Source of the DNA: Kiritimatiellia bacterium | GTDB taxonomy: Bacteria > Verrucomicrobiota > Kiritimatiellia > RFP12 > UBA1067 | Direction of reading: 5' to 3' | Assembly (NCBI GenBank): GCA_016296065.1 | Contig: JAEDKA010000050.1 | Coordinates: 1-27,731, forward strand | DNA length: 27,731 nt | In this document: piece by piece, positions 7,025-14,128 of the stretch | Layout: each line of letters begins with the position of its first letter | Numbering within the stretch: position 1 is the first letter of the stretch | Notes under the pieces: model-generated | Databases searched by the model: none | The model's input: only the letters and a program-made list of their open reading frames with translations | What the model was told of the DNA's origin: nothing | Position numbers and translations under genes: made by a program

Positions 7025-8109
7025 AGTTCCCCCTCGAACTGCTCTACACTGCCTCCGCGCTCGGACGCGGCAATGCCGAGACGCTTGCGAATCTTCTTGA
7101 GGGCACCGCGCCCGGAATGGCGGAAATATCGGGCGACATACCGGGCCGGTCCATCTGGTTCGGCGGCGTCCCCGGTGAGCTCGAGTCCGTCGGGGACGGG
7201 AGCCTCGACATCCGATCCAACAGGCTCCTCAAGCTCGCCGTCGACGGGGCGCGCGGCGCATTTGCCGCGCTCGCCGCGAAGTACGGGGCGGACAGGATCG
7301 GCGTCGTGCTAGGCGCGAGCAACACAGGCGTGGACGAGGCGGAGGTTTTCGTCGACCGCTGGCTCGACAGCGGCGAGAAGCCGAAGGAGTTCGACTTCGC
7401 GACGCTAGAACTCGGTACGCCTGCGCTCTTCCTCAGGGACTTTCTCGGACTGAAGGGTCCGGCCTACACGATATCGACGGCGTGCTCCAGCTCGGCGAAG
7501 GCATTTGCGGCCGCACGACGCCTTGTTGAGCGCGGCATATGCGACGCGGTGATAGCGGGAGGCGTCGACGGACGCTGCCGCTTCGCGATGAACGGCTTCC
7601 ATGCGCTCGGCGCGCTCAGCGAAGGGCGGTGCCGTCCGCTCGCCCCGGACCGCGACGGCATCAACCTCGGCGAGGGCGTCGCGCTCTTCGCCCTCGAAAA
7701 GGAGCGCGAGGGCGCGGATGTCTTTCTCGCCGGCGTCGGCGAGAGTTCCGACGCATACCACGCGACGGCGCCTGATCCGGAAGGCCTCGGCGCGGAGGCG
7801 TCCATGCGCGCGGCAATCGCTGACGCCGGGCTTGCGCCTTCGGACATAGACTACGTCAATTTGCACGGAACTGGCACGCGCGCCAATGACGAGATGGAGA
7901 TGAAGGCGGTAGGACGCGTCTTCGCGGGCGCGGCGCATTCGCCGCGCTGCGAGTCGACGAAGTCGCTCACAGGGCACTGCCTCGGGGCGGCGGGGGCGGT
8001 TGAGGCCGCGATCTGCTGTCTTCTCGTCCGCGCGGGGAAGTGCCGCGCCGCTCTTTCAAACAGCTTCGCCTTCGGAGGATCAAATGCCAGCGTCGTCATA
8101 TCGGCTTGA
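7021..8109 (+). CDS. Beta-ketoacyl-ACP synthase, aryl-polyene (ApeO-like) type
   Basis: This 362-residue condensing enzyme is closest in my recognition to ApeO-type synthases of aryl polyene clusters. It has a short N-terminus, the VVLGASNTGVDEAE segment (95-108), catalytic Cys155 in TACSSS, His282 in HGTGT, His319 in LTGHCLGAAGA and the closing FAFGGSNAS. All three catalytic residues are present. Between the helix after His319 (CCLLVRAGK, 332-340) and ALSNSFAFGG the usual segment of about 34 residues (the PPT..N..P region of FabF-type enzymes) is missing, with the reading frame intact. Translation is coupled to waaA by ATGA and to the dehydratase by a 26-bp overlap. No ketoreductase or ACP is in the window, so these must come from elsewhere. 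Confidence 0.85.
   Translation: MKFPLELLYTASALGRGNAETLANLLEGTAPGMAEISGDIPGRSIWFGGVPGELESVGDGSLDIRSNRLLKLAVDGARGAFAALAAKYGADRIGVVLGASNTGVDEAEVFVDRWLDSGEKPKEFDFATLELGTPALFLRDFLGLKGPAYTISTACSSSAKAFAAARRLVERGICDAVIAGGVDGRCRFAMNGFHALGALSEGRCRPLAPDRDGINLGEGVALFALEKEREGADVFLAGVGESSDAYHATAPDPEGLGAEASMRAAIADAGLAPSDIDYVNLHGTGTRANDEMEMKAVGRVFAGAAHSPRCESTKSLTGHCLGAAGAVEAAICCLLVRAGKCRAALSNSFAFGGSNASVVISA
8074..8079 (+). promoter_or_regulatory. Dehydratase ribosome binding site inside the KS gene
   Basis: GGAGGA lies inside the codons for the conserved FGGSN motif of the ketosynthase and 4 nt before the ATG at 8084. It fixes the dehydratase start and explains the 26-bp overlap of the two genes. Confidence 0.6.
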
Positions 8110-8548
8110 AGACGTTCTCCCGCACCGTCCGCCGATGGTGCTTCTGGACGAGATTGTGTCCGTTGACGAGAAGGAGCGCTCGCTCGTCGCGCGCGCGACG
8201 ATACGCGGCGAATGGTGCGAGAACTGGGCGTCGATAGAGCTGATGGCCCAGGCGGCGGCCGCGCTCGCGGGCGTGTTCGACCGCGTGGCGGGCTCGACGC
8301 GTCCGGCGCGCCCCGGGTTCCTTCTCGGAACGCGCAGGATAAGGATGCACGTCCCCGCATTCGAGGTCGGGAAGACATACGAAGTGACGGCGAAGGACGT
8401 CTTCAGCGATGCGGAGTCGGCGAGCTTCGAGTGCTCCGTGCGCGACGGCGACGCGGTGGCCGCGGAGGCGGTGCTAAACGCGTATCGCCCGAACGACGTC
8501 ACGGCGTTTATGGCGACGCAGCATGAATCGCCGGAGCAGGGCGGATGA
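8084..8548 (+). CDS. Hotdog-fold 3-hydroxyacyl-ACP dehydratase, ApeP/FabZ-like
   Basis: The 154-residue protein begins with the hallmark LEDVLPHRPPMVLLDEI (8-24), in which the His of PHRPPM is the family's catalytic His. The central helix WASIELMAQAAAALAG carries the Glu that completes the active site. This layout is typical of the ApeI/ApeP-type dehydratases that accompany ApeO-like synthases and of FabZ relatives. It should dehydrate 3-hydroxyacyl-ACP made from the KS product. The frame is open upstream, but the start at 8084 has a strong ribosome binding site. It ends with ATGA overlap into the MATE gene. The pairing with the KS suggests a polyene or modified fatty acyl chain; the product is unknown. 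Confidence 0.83.
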   Translation: MPASSYRLEDVLPHRPPMVLLDEIVSVDEKERSLVARATIRGEWCENWASIELMAQAAAALAGVFDRVAGSTRPARPGFLLGTRRIRMHVPAFEVGKTYEVTAKDVFSDAESASFECSVRDGDAVAAEAVLNAYRPNDVTAFMATQHESPEQGG

Positions 8549-9885
8549 ACCTGAGGCCATACGTCGACATCGCGAAGCTCGTGTGGCCCCTGGCGCTCGG
8601 GATGCTCAACAACGCCGTCATGCAGTTCGTCGACGGCGTCTTTCTCTCGCAGGAGTCGATGGAGAGCCTCGAGGCGTCGCTCCCCGCGTCGATGCTCGCG
8701 GTGCTCGTCATGGGGTTCTTCCAGTCGGTCGTCGCTTATTCCGGCACGTTCGTCGCGCAGTACCACGGCTCGGGCGACCTGCGCGGCATAAGGACCAGCT
8801 ACAGGGCCGGGCTTGTCATAACGCTTGCCGCGGGGCTCCTTGCCGTCGCGGTGATTCCGCTCGGGCTCCTCGTCGCCCCGCTCATGTCGGACAACGCGGC
8901 GGTTGTCGCGCGCGCGACGTCGTACTACTCGATCGTGTCTTTCGGGGCGATCGCGCTGTGCGGACAGATGGCCGCGTCGTCCTACTTCACGGGACGCGGG
9001 AAGACGCGTCTCGTGTTCTGGGTGAACATTCTCGGAAACGCGGTGAACGCCGGGCTCGATCCGGTCCTTATCTTCGGACTTCTCGGCTGTCCGCGCCTTG
9101 GCATGTCCGGAGCCGCGTACGCGACGGTCGCCTCGATGTTCGTCCAGTGGGGCGTTCTTGCGTGGTTCGCCGAGCGCGACATGCGTTCGCGCGAGGACCG
9201 CGGCGCATCCGCCGCGCCGGGCCTGTGGCCGCTCGTCGGAAAGGTGCTGCGCTACGGCGTGCCGAGCGGCGCGTATTCCGCGCTCAACATACTTTCCTTC
9301 ACGATTTTCGTATTTGTCACCGGACGCATCGGCGACCAGGAGTTCGCCGTCTCGAACGCATGCTTCAAGGTGAACTACTTCCTCTTCGCGCCGATGGAGG
9401 GGTTCGCGATATGCGCGGCGACGCTCGTGGGGCAGGCCCAGGGGCGCGGCGACAGCGCGGCGGCGCACCGCGATGCCATGCGCACGCTCCGCATGGGGCT
9501 TGCGCTCGTCGCGGTTCTCTCGCTCCTCGCGGTCGTGTTCTGCCGGCCGATACTCTCGCTCTTCGCATCCGGGGAGGCGGATTCCGAGTCGTTCTACTCC
9601 CTCGGCTTCAAGCTGTTCCTCCTGATGGCCGCGTGGCAGGTGTTCGACGCGGCGGACGTCATAGTCTCCGGCGCGCTCAAGGGCGCGGGCGACACGAAGT
9701 TCGTCATGTGGTGGATGGTCGCCGCGGCGTTCGGCTTCTGGCTTCCGCTCGTGTGGGCGGTGGCGGAATGGCACAACACGATGACGGCGCTGTGGGGCAC
9801 GATGGTAGTGTACGTCGTGTTTATCTGCGCCGGAACGGCCGTAAGGTGGTGGGGCGGAAAATGGAAAAGGATAAAGCTGGTATGA
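8545..9885 (+). CDS. MATE family efflux transporter (first copy)
   Basis: The 446-residue integral membrane protein has about 12 predicted segments and the twofold-repeated MATE layout: LVWPLALGMLNNAVMQFVDGVFLS at the first helix region and YGVPSGAYSALNILSF at the start of the second half. MATE proteins export drugs or metabolites in exchange for Na+ or H+, and distant relatives (MurJ, Wzx) flip lipid-linked sugars. It starts at the ATGA overlapping the dehydratase and ends with ATGA into the HD gene, so it is made with the KS/DH pair. Export or flipping of the lipid-like product of this operon is an inference. Confidence 0.9.
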   Translation: MNLRPYVDIAKLVWPLALGMLNNAVMQFVDGVFLSQESMESLEASLPASMLAVLVMGFFQSVVAYSGTFVAQYHGSGDLRGIRTSYRAGLVITLAAGLLAVAVIPLGLLVAPLMSDNAAVVARATSYYSIVSFGAIALCGQMAASSYFTGRGKTRLVFWVNILGNAVNAGLDPVLIFGLLGCPRLGMSGAAYATVASMFVQWGVLAWFAERDMRSREDRGASAAPGLWPLVGKVLRYGVPSGAYSALNILSFTIFVFVTGRIGDQEFAVSNACFKVNYFLFAPMEGFAICAATLVGQAQGRGDSAAAHRDAMRTLRMGLALVAVLSLLAVVFCRPILSLFASGEADSESFYSLGFKLFLLMAAWQVFDAADVIVSGALKGAGDTKFVMWWMVAAAFGFWLPLVWAVAEWHNTMTALWGTMVVYVVFICAGTAVRWWGGKWKRIKLV

Positions 9886-10658
9886 ACCTCGAGAAACTGA
9901 CGCGTCTCTACGACGCATACGTCGACACGTACAGGGACGCGGACGGGAAGCTTCCGTCGATGATGCGCCTCAAGCGCATCCACACCGGATTTGTCGTCAA
10001 GAACGCCGAGGCAATCGCGGACGGCGAGAACTTCGACGCGGCGACGCGCGCGGCGGCGCTCGCGGCGGCGCTGCTGCACGACACCGGACGCTACGAGCAG
10101 CTGAAGCTGTACAACACATTCCGCGATTCGGATTCAGTGGACCACGCCGTATTCTCCCACGACATCGTGAAGGAGAAGGGGTGGCTCGTGGAGGTCTGTC
10201 CGGACGGGGCGACGCGCGATGCGGTGCTGAAGGCGGTACTGTACCACAACAGGCGCGAGATACCGGACGGACTCGACGCGCTCACCGAGGCGTGTTCGCA
10301 TACGGTGCGCGACGCTGACAAGCTGGACATCTTCCGCGTGCTGGAAGACCAGGTGGAGAACACGGACTGGCGCACGGACTCGCGCGCGTTCTGGAACCTC
10401 CGCACGGACGCCGCGCCGAGTCCGGCCGTGGTCGACTGCATCGCGAAGGGGCTTCCCGTCGACTACCAGGAGATCAAGTCGCTCGCCGACTTCGTGCTCA
10501 TCCAGGTGGGGTGGATGCTCTCGGGCCTCCACTACGCGACGGCGCGGCGCATCTGCCGCGAGCGCGGGCACCTGGAGTTCCGCCGCAGATTCCTCCACGA
10601 ACTTACGGACGATCCCTCCGTAGACCGACTCTGCGATTTGGCCCTTGCGGCGGAGTAG
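9882..10658 (+). CDS. HD-domain phosphohydrolase
   Basis: This is a 258-residue HD-superfamily protein. Metal ligands visible are His34 (KRIHTGFV), the His66-Asp67 pair in LLHDTGRYEQ, a further His in FSHDIVKEKG (near 93), LYHNRRE, and the closing Asp in RDADKLDIFR. Such proteins hydrolyse nucleotides or other phosphate esters; the substrate is not predictable. I chose the ATG at 9882 because it overlaps the MATE stop as ATGA; an in-frame ATG at 9861 is possible. It is the last gene of the 4072-10658 operon and converges on rlmN with 23 bp between them. Confidence 0.83.
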   Translation: MNLEKLTRLYDAYVDTYRDADGKLPSMMRLKRIHTGFVVKNAEAIADGENFDAATRAAALAAALLHDTGRYEQLKLYNTFRDSDSVDHAVFSHDIVKEKGWLVEVCPDGATRDAVLKAVLYHNRREIPDGLDALTEACSHTVRDADKLDIFRVLEDQVENTDWRTDSRAFWNLRTDAAPSPAVVDCIAKGLPVDYQEIKSLADFVLIQVGWMLSGLHYATARRICRERGHLEFRRRFLHELTDDPSVDRLCDLALAAE

Positions 10659-10681
10659 CCGGAGCGGGAAGGGCCGCGGGG

Positions 10682-11704
10682 TCAGCCGAGCGAGCGCAGT
10701 CGCAGCTGTCCGCAGGCAGCGTCGGCATCCTTGCCGCGCGAGCGGCGGAGCATGGTCTGCACGTGGTTCTTCATGAGGATGTCGAGGAACATCAGCATCG
10801 TGCGCTCGTCGGGCGTCTTGAAGTCCGGACGGTGCGAGACAGGCGAGAGCGGGATGAGGTTGACCTTCGCCATCGGCACGCGGCGCACTTGCCGCGCGAG
10901 CTCCTCGGCGCATTCGCGCGAGTCGTTGACGCCCTTTATGACGGTGTACTCGAACGTTATGATTCGCTTCGTCGCGCGGGTGTAGTCCGCGCAGGCGGCG
11001 AGGAGTTCGTCGATCGGCCACTTGCGGTTCACGGGCATCAGCTGGGAGCGCAGCTCGTCGTTCGGGGCGTGGAGCGAGACGGAGAGCTCGAACTGGATGC
11101 CTTCGGCGGCGAGCTTCGCGAAGCCCGGGACGACGCCGCACGTCGACAGCGTAATGTGCCTGGCGCCGAGGTTCGGCCCGCGCCCGGCGTTGATGAGCTT
11201 GAGCGCGCGCATCGTCTCGTCGTAGTTCGCGAAGGGCTCGCCCATTCCCATGACGACGATGTTGGTGATTTCGCCGAGGGCGCGTCCGGCCATGTACTCC
11301 GCGACGATCTCGTCGGCGGTGAGCGAGCGTACGACTCCGCGCGCGCCGGAGGCGCAGAAGGCGCAGCCCATGGCGCATCCGACCTGGGTGGAGATGCACT
11401 GCGTGAAGCGTCCGGTCGCGGGTATGAGGACGGTCTCGACGGCGTTGCCGTCCTCGAAGGCGAGGAGGAGCTTCTTTGTGCCGTCCGACGACTCCGACAC
11501 GGCCTTCACCTCCGTGCGGGTGATGGGGAACTCCGTCTTCAGCTGTTCGCGGAAGTCCTTAGGGAGGGTCGTTGCCTGGTCCCAGTCCGTGATGTAGTCC
11601 CTGTAGAGGGACTGAAGTATCTGGTCCGCCCTGAATGCGCGCATTCCGCGCTCCTTCAGGATCGGCTTCCATTCGTCCGGCAGTATGCTCCATGCCTTGT
11701 TCAT
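10682..11704 (-). CDS. rlmN: Dual-specificity 23S rRNA/tRNA m2A methyltransferase RlmN
   Basis: The 340-residue radical-SAM enzyme makes 2-methyladenosine at A2503 of 23S rRNA and A37 of some tRNAs. The cluster motif CAMGCAFC supplies Cys110, Cys114 and Cys117. It is preceded by the typical RFTQCISTQVG, and GMGEPFANYD follows. The methyl-carrying second cysteine, Cys331 in DAACGQL near the C-terminus, is present, separating it from simple radical-SAM relatives. Glu90 (AVETVLIP) is also conserved. The mRNA is probably nearly leaderless: the extended -10 ends 10 nt before the ATG and there is no Shine-Dalgarno. It is divergent from guaB and convergent with the HD gene. Confidence 0.95.
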   Translation of the reverse strand: MNKAWSILPDEWKPILKERGMRAFRADQILQSLYRDYITDWDQATTLPKDFREQLKTEFPITRTEVKAVSESSDGTKKLLLAFEDGNAVETVLIPATGRFTQCISTQVGCAMGCAFCASGARGVVRSLTADEIVAEYMAGRALGEITNIVVMGMGEPFANYDETMRALKLINAGRGPNLGARHITLSTCGVVPGFAKLAAEGIQFELSVSLHAPNDELRSQLMPVNRKWPIDELLAACADYTRATKRIITFEYTVIKGVNDSRECAEELARQVRRVPMAKVNLIPLSPVSHRPDFKTPDERTMLMFLDILMKNHVQTMLRRSRGKDADAACGQLRLRSLG

Positions 11705-11714
11705 ATCGGACGAT

Positions 11715-11723
11715 ATTATACCA
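11715..11723 (-). promoter_or_regulatory. Extended -10 promoter of rlmN, near-leaderless
   Basis: On the minus strand this reads TGGTATAAT, ending 10 nt before the rlmN ATG at 11704. No -35 hexamer is visible at the expected distance. Confidence 0.7.
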
Positions 11724-11738
11724 AATTGCGGCGGCGCA

Positions 11739-11767
11739 TTGATTTAGGCGCAGAAAAATAGTATAAT
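11739..11767 (+). promoter_or_regulatory. guaB promoter with -35 and -10
   Basis: TTGATT (11739-11744), a 17-bp spacer and TATAAT (11762-11767) form a classical sigma-70 type promoter. It is the only one in the window with a clear -35 and also the only -10 lacking the upstream TG. The leader is about 34 nt. Confidence 0.75.
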
Positions 11768-11780
11768 CTTCGGGTAAAAA

Positions 11781-11795
11781 GGGCGCGGTGCGCCC
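11781..11795 (+). promoter_or_regulatory. Hairpin in the guaB leader
   Basis: GGGCGC-GGT-GCGCCC forms a perfect 6-bp stem with a 3-nt loop in the untranslated leader. It is 2 nt before the GGAG (11798-11801) that serves the start at 11808. It may stabilise the mRNA or modulate ribosome access; it has no U-run and so is not a terminator. Confidence 0.45.
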
Positions 11796-11807
11796 ATGGA
11801 GCCACAT

Positions 11808-13304
11808 ATGAACAAGTATCTTGACGATTTCATGAAGACCTTCCCCTACGAAGGCCTCACGTACGACGACGTGACGCTTGTCACGCAGTATGCCGACTTC
11901 CTTCCCGACGACGCCTCCCTCGAGACGAAGCTCACCAGCCGCACGACGATGAAGATTCCGTTCATCTCCGCTGCGATGGACACCGTGACCGAAGCGCCGA
12001 TGGCCATTGCGATGGCGCTTGCGGGCGGCATAGGAGTCATCCACAAGAATCTCGAGGAGGACGAACAGGCGAAGGAGGTCGCGAAGGTCAAGAACTATCT
12101 CAACGGGCTCATCGCGAAGCCGATCTGCTTTCACGAGGACGACGACATCTCCTTCCTGCGCGCGGAGAAGAAGCGCATGGGGCTAAAGTTCAACGGCTTC
12201 CCGGTTCTCGACGCGCAGGACCGCCTCGTCGGAATGATCACGTCGTCCGACATGCGCTTTGCGCCAATGGAGGCGAAGAAGCTCCGCGACGTCATGCAGC
12301 CTGCGCCGATTACCTCGAAGCCCGGCACCACCCTCAAGAAGGCGTACGAGCTCATGCGCGCGGCCAAGGTCGGCAAGCTCCCTCTCGTCGACAGGGATGG
12401 CCGCATCGTCGGCCTCTACAGCTTCACCGACGTGCAGCGTCTCGTCGAGAACAAGAACCCGACGTACAACTGTGACGACAAGTACCGCCTCAGGGTGTCC
12501 GCTTCCGTCTCCGGCGGGAAGGGCGACCTGGCGCGCATGGAGAAGCTCGCGGACGCTGGGGTTGACTGCGTGGTCGTCGATTCCGCGCACGGACACTCCA
12601 AGGGCATCATGGAGATGACGAAGTACATCGTCAAGCACTTCCCGAAGGTGGACGTGATTGCGGGCAACATTGCGACGGGCGAGGCGGCGGTCGCGCTCGC
12701 GAAGTGCGGCGCGCACGCGGTCAAGGTCGGCATCGGGCCGGGGTCCATCTGCACGACGCGCGTCGTCTGCGGCGTCGGCATCCCGCAGCTCACGGCGGTC
12801 TACAGCGCGGCGAAGGCGCTGAGGGGCACGGGAGTCGCGGTTATAGCGGACGGAGGCATCAAGCTCTCGGGCGACGTGCCGAAGGCGCTTGCGGCTGGCG
12901 CGGACTCGGTGATGCTCGGCTCTGTCCTCGCGGGAACGGAGGAGAGCCCGGGAGAGAAGATATACTCCAACGGACGCCAGTACGTCGTCTACCGCGGAAT
13001 GGGTTCGATGGCCGCGCTCAAGAACGGCAAGGGCTCGCGCGCCCGGTACTTCCAGGACAACGAGGCGGAGGACGATCTCGTTCCGCAGGGAATCGAGGGA
13101 ATGGTTCCGTACTCCGGCCACGTCAAGTCCATCATGACGCAGTTCTGCGGCGGCCTCAGGGCGTCGCTTGGCTACTGCGGCACGAAGACGATCGCCGAGC
13201 TGCAGAAGCGCGGCAAGTTCTACCGCGTCACCGCCGCGGGACAGCGCGAGGCGCGTCCGCACGACATCACGATAACCAAGGAAGCCCCCAACTACCGCAC
13301 ATGA
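11808..13304 (+). CDS. guaB: IMP dehydrogenase
   Basis: The 498-residue enzyme oxidises IMP to XMP with NAD+, the committed step of GMP synthesis. The N-terminus (FPYEGLTYDDVTLV) and SAAMDTVTEAPMAIAMA are typical. A pair of CBS domains (about 90-215) interrupts the barrel, followed by VVVDSAHGHS, GNIATGEAA, the catalytic Cys315 in GPGSICTTRV, IADGGIKLSGD and the mobile flap GSRARYFQ. Start 11808 is preferred over the in-frame ATG at 11796 because GGAG lies 6 nt upstream and the extra residues (MEPH) are not conserved. It overlaps lepB by ATGA, tying GMP synthesis to a protein-export and signalling operon. Confidence 0.96.
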   Translation: MNKYLDDFMKTFPYEGLTYDDVTLVTQYADFLPDDASLETKLTSRTTMKIPFISAAMDTVTEAPMAIAMALAGGIGVIHKNLEEDEQAKEVAKVKNYLNGLIAKPICFHEDDDISFLRAEKKRMGLKFNGFPVLDAQDRLVGMITSSDMRFAPMEAKKLRDVMQPAPITSKPGTTLKKAYELMRAAKVGKLPLVDRDGRIVGLYSFTDVQRLVENKNPTYNCDDKYRLRVSASVSGGKGDLARMEKLADAGVDCVVVDSAHGHSKGIMEMTKYIVKHFPKVDVIAGNIATGEAAVALAKCGAHAVKVGIGPGSICTTRVVCGVGIPQLTAVYSAAKALRGTGVAVIADGGIKLSGDVPKALAAGADSVMLGSVLAGTEESPGEKIYSNGRQYVVYRGMGSMAALKNGKGSRARYFQDNEAEDDLVPQGIEGMVPYSGHVKSIMTQFCGGLRASLGYCGTKTIAELQKRGKFYRVTAAGQREARPHDITITKEAPNYRT

Positions 13305-14128
13305 GCGAGATCACCGAGGGTTTCAAGGTCCCGGACGAGCCGACTGCGGACGAGAAGCCTGCCAAGTCCTGGCAGGCGTACGGACGCGAGTGGCTCGACA
13401 CGCTCGTCGTCGCGATATCGGTCGCGATGTGCTTCCGCGCGTACTTCTACGAGCCGTTCAACATTCCGACCGGCTCGATGCAGGAGACGCTGTGGGGCTA
13501 CCACACGAAGGCCGGCGTCGAGAAGGGTGCGTGGGACGTGTTCCCTCTTTCGATTCTCAAGTGGGCGTGGACGGGCGAGCGCGTCGTAGAGTACAAGGCG
13601 ACGGCTCCGGGCATCGCGCGCGTGCAGCCGCGCAACGACGGCTTCGCCAACGTACGCGTGGGGCCAAGCGGGAAGTCGTTTAAGCTTCCGACGGATGCGT
13701 GCCACTCGATCGCAGGGCGCCACTTCGACGCTGGCGACACGGTCTGGAAGGGCGCGGTGGTGACGGGCGACTTCATATTCGTTAACCGCTGGAAGTGGAA
13801 CTTCTTCAAGCCGCATGCCGGCGAGGTGATGATATTCTCGACGACCGGCATCGAGGGGCTTCCCCAGGGGACGCACTACATCAAGCGCATGAAGGCGACG
13901 CCCGGCCAGACGTACGTGCTGGAGCATCCGGCGACCGACGCGCGCGGCAATGTGCGCGAAGACCTTCCCAAGACTGTGACGATGGGCGAAGACGAGTACT
14001 TCGCCTGCGGAGACAATTTCAACAACAGCTACGACAGCCGCTACTGGGGCCCCGTTCCGGGGTCAAAGCTGCGCGGTGTCGGCAGCGTTGTGTTCTGGCC
14101 ATTCAACGGATGGAGGATAATAAGATGA
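13301..14128 (+). CDS. lepB: Signal peptidase I
   Basis: The 275-residue membrane serine protease removes signal peptides from exported proteins. A single N-terminal transmembrane segment (about 31-48) is followed by box B NIPTGSMQ with nucleophile Ser59. The general base is Lys195 in THYIKRMKATPGQ, and box E is GDNFNNSYDSRYWGPVP (237-253). Between boxes B and C there is an extra stretch of about 80 residues (70-150) compared with minimal enzymes, to be expected in the periplasmic lid. Start 13301 overlaps the guaB stop as ATGA, and the gene itself overlaps the kinase gene by ATGA. Confidence 0.93.
   Translation: MSEITEGFKVPDEPTADEKPAKSWQAYGREWLDTLVVAISVAMCFRAYFYEPFNIPTGSMQETLWGYHTKAGVEKGAWDVFPLSILKWAWTGERVVEYKATAPGIARVQPRNDGFANVRVGPSGKSFKLPTDACHSIAGRHFDAGDTVWKGAVVTGDFIFVNRWKWNFFKPHAGEVMIFSTTGIEGLPQGTHYIKRMKATPGQTYVLEHPATDARGNVREDLPKTVTMGEDEYFACGDNFNNSYDSRYWGPVPGSKLRGVGSVVFWPFNGWRIIR

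Noticed and set aside
8523..9881. N-terminal extension of the HD-domain protein across the MATE gene
   Set aside because: The upstream part is an out-of-frame shadow of the MATE gene; HD homology begins at the ATGA start at 9882.
11796..11807. Upstream ATG of guaB
   Set aside because: It directly follows the hairpin with no accessible ribosome binding site, whereas 11808 has GGAG at good spacing.
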